64,000 nt of DNA from contig NZ_CP050854.1 of NCBI RefSeq assembly GCF_017569925.1, positions 2,728,001-2,792,000 on the forward strand, in the 5' to 3' direction. Both the position numbers and the translations under genes were made by a program. Under the pieces are notes generated by a model that saw only the letters and a list, made by a program, of their open reading frames with translations, made no database searches and had not been told where the DNA came from. Origin of the DNA: Brenneria izadpanahii. Lineage in GTDB: Bacteria; Pseudomonadota; Gammaproteobacteria; Enterobacterales; Enterobacteriaceae. Below are positions 1-8,584 of the stretch, one piece after another (the stretch's first letter is position 1; every line of letters begins with the position of its first letter).

Positions 1-670
1 TGCCGACCACGATACCGCTCATGCGCAGCAACGGCCGCTTGCTGCTGTTTACGGCGATGACCACCACAATCACCAGCATACCCAGGCCAAGATTCTGCAA
101 GCTGCCGAAGGTGTTGTTTTTCATGGCGGCGAACCCGCCGGCAAAATCGACCATCCCGACTTTAATCAGGCTTAGGCCGATCATCAGCACCACTACGCCG
201 CTGACGGTAGGCGTGATAACGCGTTTGAGATACGGCAAAATAAAGGATGCGCCGACCACCAGAAAAGCGCCGACGAACGACACCCCTAGCAGGGTGGAAA
301 GAATCAATTCCTCATGCAAACCATCGCGCCGCATCGCCGATCCCAGCGCAATCATTACCGTGACAAAGGAAAAATTCACCGATTGAATCGACAGCAGCCC
401 GGAACCCACCCGGCCATAGCGGTTAACCTGTAGCCAGGTGCCGATGCCGGAGGCGATCATGGCCATAGACACCATGTAGGCGGTGGCGTCGCTCGACAAA
501 CCCAGCGCCCCGCCGACAATCAGCGCCGGCGCCACCATCGGAACCAATATGGCGAACAGATGGGTTAGCGCGCTCATCATGGTTTGCAAAAACGACGGTT
601 TATCTTCCAGGGCATAAATCAGGTCAGTTCCTGCTTCATTTTCAACTTCTGTTTCAGATAGCTCAGACAT
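1..670 (-). CDS. NCS2-family purine/xanthine permease, partial (3' end outside window)
   Basis: This is a membrane permease of the nucleobase:cation symporter-2 family, resembling XanP/UacT, which import xanthine or urate with protons. About 223 N-terminal residues are visible. They contain a hydrophilic start (MSELSETEVEN), the region LIYALEDKPSF that matches the XanP N-terminus, several hydrophobic helices, and the conserved stretches GSGLLSIQSVNFSF and TPTVSGVVVLMIGLSLI. The start ATG at 670 follows a GGAG ribosome site. It lies about 60 bp downstream of the amidohydrolase on the same strand, so it probably imports the substrate of the catabolic cluster. The exact purine or ureide is inferred only from the neighbours. 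Confidence 0.85.
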   Translation of the reverse strand, partial: MSELSETEVENEAGTDLIYALEDKPSFLQTMMSALTHLFAILVPMVAPALIVGGALGLSSDATAYMVSMAMIASGIGTWLQVNRYGRVGSGLLSIQSVNFSFVTVMIALGSAMRRDGLHEELILSTLLGVSFVGAFLVVGASFILPYLKRVITPTVSGVVVLMIGLSLIKVGMVDFAGGFAAMKNNTFGSLQNLGLGMLVIVVVIAVNSSKRPLLRMSGIVVG

Positions 671-729
671 TATTATTACTCCCCAAAGTGTTGCAACAAT
701 CCTCATATCCCCGCCAGATCCAATGGCTA

Positions 730-2004
730 TCAATCAGGGACGGTATCTGCCAGAGCACTGACGCACCCGGTCAATACTCGCGTACATTGGTAAAGATCTT
801 CGCTTGCCGTGAATTCATCGGGATGATGGCTGACGCCCCGCCGGCTGGGCGAGAAAATCATCGCCGTCGGACACAGATCCGCCAGATTCAGCGCATCGTG
901 GAAAGCCCCGGAAATCAATCGCGTTGAAGGGATGCCAAGGGCGGAACTGCGCGCTTCGATGGCGCGGATAATCCGCTCATCGAAATGCGTCGCCGGTCGG
1001 GTAAAAATAACCTCCACTGATGCTCCGTTCGGCAGAAACTCATTGATTTGACGGCTGATGTCATCCACCCGCGCAGCGTCGGGATGGCGTATATCGACGG
1101 TGAAAGAAACGGCGTTGGCGATAGTATTAATGGAGTTTGGCGAAGCCTGCCAACGCCCGATGGTCAAACGCAGATCGTCGTCGCCATCGCGGGCAAGCGC
1201 CAAAATGCCGGCGGCCAGCTCAACGGCTTTCACCATGGCGTCATCGCGCACCGACAGCGGCGTCGTACCCGCGTGGGCGCTCTGTCCGCGCACCGACACC
1301 GACAGCCAACGTACCGCCTGAATCCCCGTGACGCAGCCCACCGGGATCTTGAGCCGCTCCAGAATCGGCCCTTGCTCGATATGCGCCTCCAGATAGGTTT
1401 GCACGCCGGCGCCAAGCGGCCGCTTGGCAAGCTGTTTGCCATAACCGGCGACAAAGGCGTCCATGTCACAGCAGGCCTGACGACAGGCGTCCTGCATTGT
1501 TTGTCCGTCGCTGGCTATCAGCGCGGCGAGCCCGGCAAGCCGCTCTGGATGGGTGAAGACGCCGGAACCGGTCAGACCAGGGGAAAAACGCACCCCCTCC
1601 TCGTTATTCCAGATGACCACTTCAACGGGCGAGCGAGTAACGGCATTCGCCGCATCCAGCGCATCCAGCGCTTCAAGGCCGGCGCAAACGCCGAACGCCC
1701 CGTCGTAGCGTCCGCCTGCGGGTTGGGTATCGATATGACTGCCCACCAGCACGCAAGGCGCCTGCGCATCGCGGCCCTGACGGCGAACAAACACATTCGC
1801 CGCGTCATCCACGGCGATCTGATAGCCGCGCCGTGCCAAAAACGGTTCCACCAGCCAGCGGCGCGCGGCCAGCTCTTGCGGACAGAGCGCCTGTCGATCG
1901 ACGCCGCCATCGGGCCTTGCGCCGAATGCGGCAAGTCCGCTCAGGCGGGAATTCAGTCTCGATGCTGACACGGCAGCCTCGGTTAGCAACGGATCTTGCA
2001 GCAT
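730..2004 (-). CDS. Zn-dependent allantoate amidohydrolase / N-carbamoyl-amino-acid hydrolase family
   Basis: This 424-residue enzyme belongs to the M20-like hydantoinase/carbamoylase family (AllC, HyuC, ureidoglycolate hydrolases), which removes carbamoyl groups from ureido compounds using two metal ions. Candidate metal ligands are visible in order: GSHIDTQP (His), GGRYDGAFG (Asp), NNEEGVRF (Glu), EAHIEQGP (His) and SGAFHDA (His). Length is typical. ATG at 2004 has a GAGGAG ribosome site. It lies about 105 bp downstream of the cysteine hydrolase and upstream of the permease on the same strand. With the allantoinase-like enzyme it would hydrolyse the opened ring. Allantoate versus N-carbamoyl amino acid cannot be decided from sequence alone. 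Confidence 0.85.
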   Translation of the reverse strand: MLQDPLLTEAAVSASRLNSRLSGLAAFGARPDGGVDRQALCPQELAARRWLVEPFLARRGYQIAVDDAANVFVRRQGRDAQAPCVLVGSHIDTQPAGGRYDGAFGVCAGLEALDALDAANAVTRSPVEVVIWNNEEGVRFSPGLTGSGVFTHPERLAGLAALIASDGQTMQDACRQACCDMDAFVAGYGKQLAKRPLGAGVQTYLEAHIEQGPILERLKIPVGCVTGIQAVRWLSVSVRGQSAHAGTTPLSVRDDAMVKAVELAAGILALARDGDDDLRLTIGRWQASPNSINTIANAVSFTVDIRHPDAARVDDISRQINEFLPNGASVEVIFTRPATHFDERIIRAIEARSSALGIPSTRLISGAFHDALNLADLCPTAMIFSPSRRGVSHHPDEFTASEDLYQCTRVLTGCVSALADTVPD

Positions 2005-2109
2005 GGTCGGTTAGACTCCTCGGTATATGGATGCTGATTAGTAAAAAGAGTCCGGCGACATTCAACTCGCCTATCGGTCGGCCGAACGTCATCCGCAACG
2101 CCTGTCGCC

Positions 2110-2721
2110 TTATTCGACGCGGTTTTCCTGATCGCCGCCGCCGACCCAGGGATCCCGGCCGGCTTCCCAATCGGCGATATAGTCATCAATGCTGATGATC
2201 TTTGAGAACAGGCTTAGGTCGGTCAGTCCGTGCTTGTGCATCTCTTCGTTCTTTGATTGAACGCCGTCGCTGAGCGTAATGACTTTATAAGCATTGGCTA
2301 GCGCATCCGCGCCGGTTGAACGCACGCACACATTGGTCCACACCCCCGTCAGGACAACGGTATCGATGTTTTCCTCGCGCAGATAAAGGTCGAGATCGGT
2401 ATGCTGGAAGCCGCTATGACGGCGTTTCGGCACGATATATTCATCTTCCTGCGGATAGAGTTCTTTGATGAAATCGGAACCCCAGCTTCCCTTCACCGCA
2501 TGGACGGGACGCACGCGAAAATCGGCGTCGTTCTTGCGATGCGCTTCCTGAATGAAAACCAGTTCGATATCCATCTTGCCCTGCTGGCGGCGTTCGCGAA
2601 CCCAGGCGAACAGGCGCTGTAGGTTTTCGATGATCAGATCGCCTCCGGGGCAGCGCAGCGGCGCTTTTTCGCCGATAAAATCGTTCAGCATGTCGATAAC
2701 GAGAATTGCGTGTTTGGTCAT
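2110..2721 (-). CDS. Isochorismatase-family cysteine hydrolase
   Basis: This 203-residue protein of the isochorismatase-like superfamily probably cleaves an amide or carbamoyl bond. Its relatives include ureidoacrylate hydrolase (RutB), N-carbamoylsarcosine amidase and nicotinamidase. The triad is visible: Asp in LVIDMLNDF near the N-terminus, Lys in HAVKGSWG, and the nucleophilic Cys in TGVWTNVCVRST. The start at 2721 is chosen over an upstream in-frame start at 2754 because AGGA lies 8 nt before ATG 2721 and the sequence from MTKHAILVID aligns with the family. It starts 30 bp after the allantoinase-like gene, so the two are co-transcribed. Confidence 0.85.
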   Translation of the reverse strand: MTKHAILVIDMLNDFIGEKAPLRCPGGDLIIENLQRLFAWVRERRQQGKMDIELVFIQEAHRKNDADFRVRPVHAVKGSWGSDFIKELYPQEDEYIVPKRRHSGFQHTDLDLYLREENIDTVVLTGVWTNVCVRSTGADALANAYKVITLSDGVQSKNEEMHKHGLTDLSLFSKIISIDDYIADWEAGRDPWVGGGDQENRVE

Positions 2722-2750
2722 TGCATAATTCCTATGAGGTAAATTTCTGA

Positions 2751-4289
2751 TCAAGAAATGACATTGTTAACGTTCTTCCGATGCACGTTGTCGAACAGAT
2801 CGGAGGAAATAGCCCGGTAGTTTGCGAACGTTATCTGGTTGGCGAGCTGCTGAATGGATTGACGGCGAACGAACTGGCCAAAGCCCGGTTTAACCATGAT
2901 CGTCCCTTTGGTTTCCTGCGCCTTCTCTTCATAAACAAGCTGCCCGCGCAGCACGGTTTTCACCACTTTGCCGGTTAGTTCCATACCGTGCAGCGGCGTA
3001 TATTTGTTCTTCATAAAAGAGATATCTTTGTCTATCGCCCACCGCTTATTCAGGTCGATAATGGCGAAATCGGCATCGGCGCCGACCGACATCGCGCCCT
3101 TTTTGGGAAACAAGCCATAATGGACGGCTGCATTGCGGCTTAATACCTCGACCAGGCGCTGCAATGTGAGACGTTCCTTGTTGTAGCCTTCGCTGACGAG
3201 AATGTTCACCATGGTTTCGGTGCCGGGAATGCCGGGGAACGCGGTCCAGATATTCATCCCCGGCGCATCTTTCTCTACCGGTACGGGATCGAGATCTTTA
3301 TTGGCCTGCACCTTGTACGGCGCATGATCGGTCGCCACAAAGTCGATGCTGCCGTTGGCCAGCCCTTCCCACAGCTCTTTGTTATCCTGTTTGGTGCGCA
3401 GTGGCGGCGCGATTTTGGCCATCGCGCCATAGGTGGTCATGGCGTCGGGCGCATTAAGCACCAGATAGTGCGGACACACTTCGGCCGTTACGGCAAGCCC
3501 GCGCCGTTTGGCTTCGGCAACCAGACGCGCCCCGACGCCGGTGCTCATATGCACGACATGAAAACGGCATTCGGTCTCTTCCGAGAAGGCGATCCCCAAC
3601 TGAATGGCCGCCTTCTCAGCCAGCTCCAGGCGGGCTTCCGACCACGCCGGACCATCCAGACGCCCTTGCGCCTTATATTTATTGACGTAGTAGTCGCACA
3701 TGGCGAAGTTCTCGGCGTGTACGCCCACCGCAAGTCCGGTTTTCTCCACCACCTTAAAGACTTCGTGCATTTCAGGATCGGTCACGCGGTTGTAGGTCGG
3801 CACCGAGGGCGTCATATATACTTTGAAAGCCACTACCCCGACATCCGCCTGCGCCTTGACATTTTCCAGCCGCCCTTCCCGAACGTCTTCCCCGGTCACG
3901 CCGCCCCACATGGCGTAATCGACGATGGCCTGTGGCGCGACCGCCTCCAGTTTTTCATTCAGGGAACTGACATCGCGCACCGAGCGCGGCGAAGAGCAGC
4001 AGGGCATATCGATGATGGTGGTTACGCCGCCGGCCGCGGCCTGGCTGGTTCCGGTATGGAAGGTTTCGCGGTGGGTGAATCCGGGATCCATAAAGTGGGT
4101 GTGGGAATCGATGCAGCCCGGAATAACCAGATTACCTTCGGCATCAATGATTTCATTCGCATCGACGGGAGCGCCGCAGGCCAGGAAGCCGGCGATCTTA
4201 CCGTCGGCGACGACGATATCGACTTTCGCTACGTCGTTGTCCTTCATGAGAGGAATAACGGCATTTTTGATAAGTAAGTTATATGTCAT
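2751..4289 (-). CDS. Allantoinase / dihydropyrimidinase-like cyclic amidohydrolase
   Basis: This is a 512-residue amidohydrolase of the allantoinase/dihydroorotase/hydantoinase group, which opens five- or six-membered cyclic ureides. Metal-site motifs are visible: SHTHFMDPG near residue 62, the lysine in VVAFKVYMTPS that is carbamylated in this family, GVHAENF, HVVHMSTG and ATDHAPYK. Family members are usually about 450 residues. Here about 50 residues follow the usual end, with no recognised domain. It is the first gene of the minus-strand catabolic run (ring opening, two hydrolases, permease). Allantoinase is the best guess, but hydantoinase is possible because no other purine-pathway gene is in view. 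Confidence 0.85.
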   Translation of the reverse strand: MTYNLLIKNAVIPLMKDNDVAKVDIVVADGKIAGFLACGAPVDANEIIDAEGNLVIPGCIDSHTHFMDPGFTHRETFHTGTSQAAAGGVTTIIDMPCCSSPRSVRDVSSLNEKLEAVAPQAIVDYAMWGGVTGEDVREGRLENVKAQADVGVVAFKVYMTPSVPTYNRVTDPEMHEVFKVVEKTGLAVGVHAENFAMCDYYVNKYKAQGRLDGPAWSEARLELAEKAAIQLGIAFSEETECRFHVVHMSTGVGARLVAEAKRRGLAVTAEVCPHYLVLNAPDAMTTYGAMAKIAPPLRTKQDNKELWEGLANGSIDFVATDHAPYKVQANKDLDPVPVEKDAPGMNIWTAFPGIPGTETMVNILVSEGYNKERLTLQRLVEVLSRNAAVHYGLFPKKGAMSVGADADFAIIDLNKRWAIDKDISFMKNKYTPLHGMELTGKVVKTVLRGQLVYEEKAQETKGTIMVKPGFGQFVRRQSIQQLANQITFANYRAISSDLFDNVHRKNVNNVIS

Positions 4290-4669
4290 GTTTCATTACC
4301 ACAGTGATGTTAAAGACATCAAAGCGGATGCGCGGCGGGAACGGCCGGCCGGCTCCGCAATGGCGATTATCAATACTGTTTGTAATGCTATTTCAAGCGA
4401 CGTTGCGTCACCAGCGCAGTTAATACAATGTTGTGATGCAAAAAACGGGACGCCTGGCCTGACAAAGCCAGGGAAATTGGCGAGCGATAAACGCGGGAAA
4501 TTTTCCCCGTGAAATCATCTTGTTGACATGCTTTAGGATGGAAGAGATATGCGCCTGAAAGACGGCCGCCGCGACGATCGGGGCGGCTACGATGGTGATT
4601 TGAAACGGCAACGCGATTCGCCGGGCGCCAAGATGGCATATCCGCTCCCGGCGAACAGGACTGGAGCGC
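4290..4669. other. Intergenic region with a 9-bp inverted repeat
   Basis: This 380-bp gap separates the MFS gene from the allantoinase-like gene, both on the minus strand. It should hold the promoter of the catabolic operon, but no clear -35/-10 pair was identified. Perfect 9-bp arms (TTCGCCGGG, 4617-4625; CCCGGCGAA, 4647-4655) lie just past the MFS stop codon and could form a stem. There is no T run after it, so a terminator is uncertain. No convincing coding sequence was seen. Confidence 0.4.
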
Positions 4670-5893
4670 TTACAACGCAATCTGCTTGGTTTCTTTCCCC
4701 AAAATCACGATCGCCAGCACCGCCAGCAGAATCGCCATGCTGAATAGTGAGAAGATGCCGCCGATGGGTACGCCGGCCGAAACCAGATATCCCACCATCA
4801 ACGGCCCCAGGATCCCTCCGATGCGCCCGATAGCGGCGGCGACGCCGGCCCCGGTGGTTCTGACCCTGGTGGCGTATTGCTCTGGCGTATAGGCATACAA
4901 CGCTCCCCAGGCGCCCAGGTTAAAGAAGGAGAGCAAAGAGCCGAAAAACAGCAACTGACCGCTGGAATCGGCCATGCCGAAGAAATAGGCGCTGACCAAC
5001 GTTCCCAGCAGATAGACCGCCAGCACCCACCGCCGCCCTACCCGTTCAATCAGCCAAGCCACCGAAAAATAGCCCGGCAGTTGGGCGACGGTCATAATCA
5101 GGACATAGCCGAAACTTTTTACCAGATCGAAGCCCTTCATCATCATGACGCTGGGCAGCCACAGGAACATGCCGTAATAGGAGAAAACCACGCAGAACCA
5201 CACAATCCACAGCATGAGGCTGCGGCGGCGGTACTCTATGGCCCACAGCGCCGCGATTTTGCTAAGGAACGATGATTCTTTGTCTTGCTGGCTTAGATGG
5301 AGGTAGTGAGGCGAATCCGGCAGTCTGAAACGCAGATAGAGCGCGTAAAACGCCGGCAACGCGCACAGAAGCATCGCGCCGCGCCAGCCGACGCTGGGCA
5401 ATGGAATAAGGAAATAGGCGATCAGCGCCGCCAGCAGCCAGCCCACGGCCCAGAAGCTTTCCAGCAGCACGACGACGCGTCCGCGCACTTCGGGCGCGAC
5501 GCTCTCGCTGACGAGCGTCGAGGCCACCGGCAATTCGCCGCCCAGTCCCATGCCGATGAAAAAACGCAGCACCAGCAGACTGCCCAATCCCCAGGCAAAC
5601 GCGCTCAATCCGCTGGCGACGCTGAACATCAGCAGCGTGAGCATAAAGGCCGCCTTGCGCCCTTTTCTGTCGGCATAGAGGCCGAAGATAAAGGCGCCGA
5701 CCGCCATGCCGATGGAATTTACGCTGCCAATCAGCCCCATCTGCGCTGCCGTCAGCCCCCAATCCTGTTTCAGGGCGGCTAAAATGAAGGACAATAGACC
5801 AACGTCCATCGCATCGAACAGCCACCCAGTTCCGCATATCAACAACAATTTATTGTGCGAGAAAACGCCTTGCCGAACCTGAGACAAAATCAT
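4670..5893 (-). CDS. MFS transporter, aromatic acid/niacin type (NiaP-like)
   Basis: This is a 407-residue inner-membrane major facilitator of the sugar/aromatic-acid:H+ symporter type. About 12 hydrophobic segments are visible, with the loop motif GLYADRKGRKAAF between TM2 and TM3 and the start GTGWLFDAMDVGLLSFIL, which resembles the NiaP niacin carriers. Length is normal. ATG 5893 is weakly supported by its ribosome site, but the next segment begins the usual N-terminal region. It lies 380 bp upstream of the ureide cluster on the same strand and may be a separate unit. The substrate is not certain; niacin or an aromatic acid is an inference from overall similarity. Confidence 0.8.
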   Translation of the reverse strand: MILSQVRQGVFSHNKLLLICGTGWLFDAMDVGLLSFILAALKQDWGLTAAQMGLIGSVNSIGMAVGAFIFGLYADRKGRKAAFMLTLLMFSVASGLSAFAWGLGSLLVLRFFIGMGLGGELPVASTLVSESVAPEVRGRVVVLLESFWAVGWLLAALIAYFLIPLPSVGWRGAMLLCALPAFYALYLRFRLPDSPHYLHLSQQDKESSFLSKIAALWAIEYRRRSLMLWIVWFCVVFSYYGMFLWLPSVMMMKGFDLVKSFGYVLIMTVAQLPGYFSVAWLIERVGRRWVLAVYLLGTLVSAYFFGMADSSGQLLFFGSLLSFFNLGAWGALYAYTPEQYATRVRTTGAGVAAAIGRIGGILGPLMVGYLVSAGVPIGGIFSLFSMAILLAVLAIVILGKETKQIAL

Positions 5894-6117
5894 GATGATC
5901 TTTATGATGTTAAGGTGAAGGTTCGGGCATTATATCGCATCTGCGCGGGTTGTAATGCCACTTTGCGCTCTTTGCGTACAACGCACGGCCATTATTCCCC
6001 TATCGCTACGTTGATGCTTCAATCCGTTCGCTGTCCCGCCGCCTGACCGCGCGGCCAAACGATGTAAAAACCGGTTCCGACGCAGACCGCCAGCGCTTGG
6101 ACGGATCTTCTTATCGG

Positions 6118-6468
6118 CTATTTCAGGTTATTGGGAAAATCTTCCGGCAGTTCGCTGGCCGCGCAGGCAATCACACTTTCGTTGTTTTCGCCGCAATCAC
6201 GGGAAAAGGTGATTGTCGCGAACTCATCGATCACTTCCGTTGGGTAAGCGGGGCCGGCCGTACGGTACGCTTCCATTTCTGCGATATGGTCGTTCTGGAA
6301 ACAGACGGTTTTCTCAGGATGCTCGACTATCCAGCGAGGGAAAAATATGGTTCCGTGGCATAGGCGATCCTGGAGGTTGATAATCAGACTGACGTCGGTG
6401 CCGGTAGGCTCGGTCCAGATAATTTTGTAGATATGTTCCCCCACGCGTGAGATATATACGCGTTGATC
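6118..6468 (-). pseudogene. padC: Phenolic acid decarboxylase remnant (padC), N-terminus deleted
   Basis: The frame encodes the C-terminal two thirds of phenolic acid decarboxylase, which converts p-coumarate and ferulate to vinylphenols. The similarity is unmistakable: YKIIWTEPTGTDVSLI, HGTIFFPRWI, EKTVCFQNDHI, GPAYPTEVIDEFATITF and the ending ACAASELPEDFPNNLK. Similarity begins at DQRVYISRVGE, directly after an in-frame TGA at 6469-6471. The first ~55 residues of the family, which complete the beta-barrel, are absent. The deletion abuts a truncated LysR gene on the other strand, so this is a broken gene without its promoter. Loss of function is inferred from the missing segment. Confidence 0.88.
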
Positions 6469-6745
6469 TCAGCGGCTGGCCGCAACAGAATACTGGACGT
6501 TTTCCACCTTCGAAGCGGCGATAGAGGCGGTGCTTTACCAAGTTGGCTATGGCTGGTTGCCGGAAGAACGAATTGCCGGACATCTTGCCGGCGGGATCCT
6601 CAAAACGTTACCGCTAAGCCATGGGATACGCCGGGTCACGCCTTTGCACTTGCTGGTTAAAAAAGACCTCATGCCGGCGGACGAGGCCGTAAATACTTTG
6701 CTGCGCCTGTTTAAAACGACGATCGGCTCCCAGCGGCATAGCTGA
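6467..6745 (+). pseudogene. LysR-family regulator remnant (C-terminal fragment)
   Basis: About 92 residues read in frame from 6467, after a stop at 6464-6466. The segment TEYWTFSTFEAAIEAV followed by GYGWLPEERI and GHLAGGILKTLPL is characteristic of the end of a LysR substrate-binding domain. The helix-turn-helix and most of the effector domain are missing. LysR regulators are often divergent from the operon they control, so this was probably the regulator of the adjacent padC. Both fragments meet head to head at about 6466-6472. An internal GTG at 6530 could start a shorter ORF, but that would not be functional. Confidence 0.75.
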
Positions 6746-6756
6746 AACCTTGCCGG

Positions 6757-8139
6757 TCAGGGCCGCCGCGCCGACGACTCCGACTTTGACTCCAGCTCCT
6801 GATGTTCAGGCAGCATCGCGCGGTTATCCAGATCTTCGTCTTCCTGCGCCGTTTCAGGATAGCGCTCCGGGTAGAGATGCCGCTCGGCCTGACCGGCGTC
6901 GAAAGTGCCTGACCATTTAGCGACCACCACGGTGGCCACGCTGTTGCCGACGGTGTTGCAGGTGGCGATCGCCATGGACATAAAACGATAGACGCCGAAA
7001 ATCAGCGCCAGCCCCTCAACGGGCAGAATGCCGGTTGAGGTCACGGTGGCGGCGAATACCACGAATGAGCCGCCTGAAACCGTCGCCGCCCCTTTGGAAG
7101 TCAGCAGCATCAACAGCAAGATGCCGATCTGGGTTTCCAGCGATAGCGGAACGCCGTAGGCATGAGAGATGAACATGACGCCCATCGACATGAAGATGGA
7201 GGTGCCATCGAGATTAAAGGCGTAGCCGGTCGGCAATACCAGGCCCACGGTCTGTTTGGCGCAGCCGAGGCGTTCAAGTTTAATCAACAGGCGGGGCAGC
7301 ACGCTTTCGGAGGAGGCGGTGCCGAGCACGATGATAAGCTCGTCTTTTATATAGCGTAGAAAGCGCCATATGCTGAACCCGGCCAGCCGCGCGATCAGCC
7401 CCATGCCGAGGATGACGAAAAGCGCAATCACCGCGTAAAACACCAGCACCAGTTCCGCCAGCGCGAGCAGTACCGTCGAACCGTTGCTCCCCACCGAGTA
7501 AGCGACCGCGCCGAAGGTGCCCAGCGGCGCGAGCTTCATCACCAGATTGATAAAAGCAAACAGAATTTCGGAGATCATATCCAGACTATTGTTGACCAGC
7601 GTTCGCCGCTCGGTGGGAATGGCAAGGATACCGATACCCACCATGACCGCCAGAACCACGACCTGCAGCAGTTCCCCTTTGGCAAAAGCGCCGATGAAAT
7701 TGTCAGGTACGATGTGGATCAGAAATTCGGCGAAACCCGGCGTAGCGGCGGGTTGGATATCCAGCGCGGGAGCGCCGCCTTGCTGCGGCGACATGCCGCC
7801 GCCTATTTTGATGATATTGCCCGCCATCAGTCCCAGGATCAGAGCGAAGGTCGAGACCGCTTCGAAGTAGACGAAAGCGCGCCAGGCTATGCGTCCGGCA
7901 CTGCGGGCGTCGCCCGCGGAGGCAATGCCGTGAACAATGGTGAGAAAAACCAGCGGCGCGACGCCTGCCTTGATCAGATTCAGGAACATATCGCCCAGCA
8001 GCTTGAATTGTGTGGCGAATAACGGAAAAATGAGGCCGGTTGCAATCCCCAGAATAAGTGAAATGAAAACCTGAGTGCCCAGACGCCGATACCACGGTGT
8101 CCGCCTGGCCGCCCCTGGAGTGACTGGTGAAGTATTCAT
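6757..8139 (-). CDS. DAACS-family C4-dicarboxylate/glutamate:cation symporter (DctA-like)
   Basis: This 460-residue inner-membrane symporter of the dicarboxylate/amino acid:cation family imports succinate, fumarate, malate or an acidic amino acid. Diagnostic stretches are GTASSESVLPRLL (serine-rich re-entrant loop), PTGYAFNLDGTSIFM and the late helix segment MAIATCNTVGNSVATVVVAKW. Start ATG 8139 has GGAGG nine bases upstream. A much longer upstream frame (to 8430) has no family similarity and crosses the promoter region. It exceeds E. coli DctA (428 residues) mainly by a charged C-terminal tail. It is divergent from a GntR regulator 445 bp away, which probably controls it. Confidence 0.88.
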   Translation of the reverse strand: MNTSPVTPGAARRTPWYRRLGTQVFISLILGIATGLIFPLFATQFKLLGDMFLNLIKAGVAPLVFLTIVHGIASAGDARSAGRIAWRAFVYFEAVSTFALILGLMAGNIIKIGGGMSPQQGGAPALDIQPAATPGFAEFLIHIVPDNFIGAFAKGELLQVVVLAVMVGIGILAIPTERRTLVNNSLDMISEILFAFINLVMKLAPLGTFGAVAYSVGSNGSTVLLALAELVLVFYAVIALFVILGMGLIARLAGFSIWRFLRYIKDELIIVLGTASSESVLPRLLIKLERLGCAKQTVGLVLPTGYAFNLDGTSIFMSMGVMFISHAYGVPLSLETQIGILLLMLLTSKGAATVSGGSFVVFAATVTSTGILPVEGLALIFGVYRFMSMAIATCNTVGNSVATVVVAKWSGTFDAGQAERHLYPERYPETAQEDEDLDNRAMLPEHQELESKSESSARRP

Positions 8140-8393
8140 TACGGTAGCCTCCGCCACGAATATCCGCGAACGGATATTGTGCGAGTGATGACCTCGGCGG
8201 TTTGCTGAGGAACCGGGCCATCCCTGACATAAGCCAGAGCGTCCCCGTTGTCGATGCCGTTCAGGATGCGTGCGACACTGTAAATAAGAGGCGCTTCCTG
8301 ACGGCGGCGAAGGCATTACGTGGGTAATATAAGTTACCGATGAAGCTGACTGACATAATAGACCTCGGCTTTTATAATAAAAATGAATAAACA

Positions 8394-8428
8394 GAGGACC
8401 GCCTGATGCAGAACCATCAATGGTCCTC
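8394..8428. repeat. 7-bp inverted repeat in the dctA-like leader
   Basis: GAGGACC (8394-8400) and GGTCCTC (8422-8428) are perfect complements separated by 21 nt, upstream of the DctA-like gene and next to the candidate GntR operator. It may be a leader hairpin or part of the control region. No function can be assigned from sequence. Confidence 0.35.
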
Positions 8429-8435
8429 ACCCTAT

Positions 8436-8471
8436 ATGTCCGAACTTATAGGCGCCAATATGTTCGGACAT
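8436..8471. promoter_or_regulatory. Perfect spaced inverted repeat, candidate GntR operator
   Basis: ATGTCCGAAC (8436-8445) and GTTCGGACAT (8462-8471) form a perfect 10-bp inverted repeat with a 16-bp spacer in the 445-bp gap between the DctA-like gene and the divergent GntR gene. A smaller palindrome, CTGTTACCGAACAG (8492-8505), shares the CCGAAC hexamer. The position between divergent genes and the symmetry suggest binding by the adjacent GntR/HutC-type dimer. This is an inference; the two arms could also be separate half-sites. Confidence 0.55.
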
Positions 8472-8584
8472 TTTAAAAGTAATGTGTTTTTCTGTTACCG
8501 AACAGTAGCCAATATCGCATTCTGTGACGAATCGCGTGTTAGCCTGGTTTTATAATTATTTTAAGTGGAGTAACGGTCATATAG

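Noticed and set aside
1048..1968. 306-codon plus-strand frame
   Set aside because: Antisense to the M20-type hydrolase, which has full family motifs; the plus-strand product has arginine/histidine-rich shadow composition.
3324..4277. 317-codon plus-strand frame
   Set aside because: Antisense shadow of the allantoinase-like gene; no recognisable domain or ribosome site.
6314..6583. Minus-strand frame crossing the padC/LysR junction
   Set aside because: Out of frame with both padC and LysR remnants and without protein similarity.
8140..8430. N-terminal extension of the DctA-like gene to 8430
   Set aside because: No family similarity, crosses the promoter region, and ATG 8139 has a strong GGAGG site.
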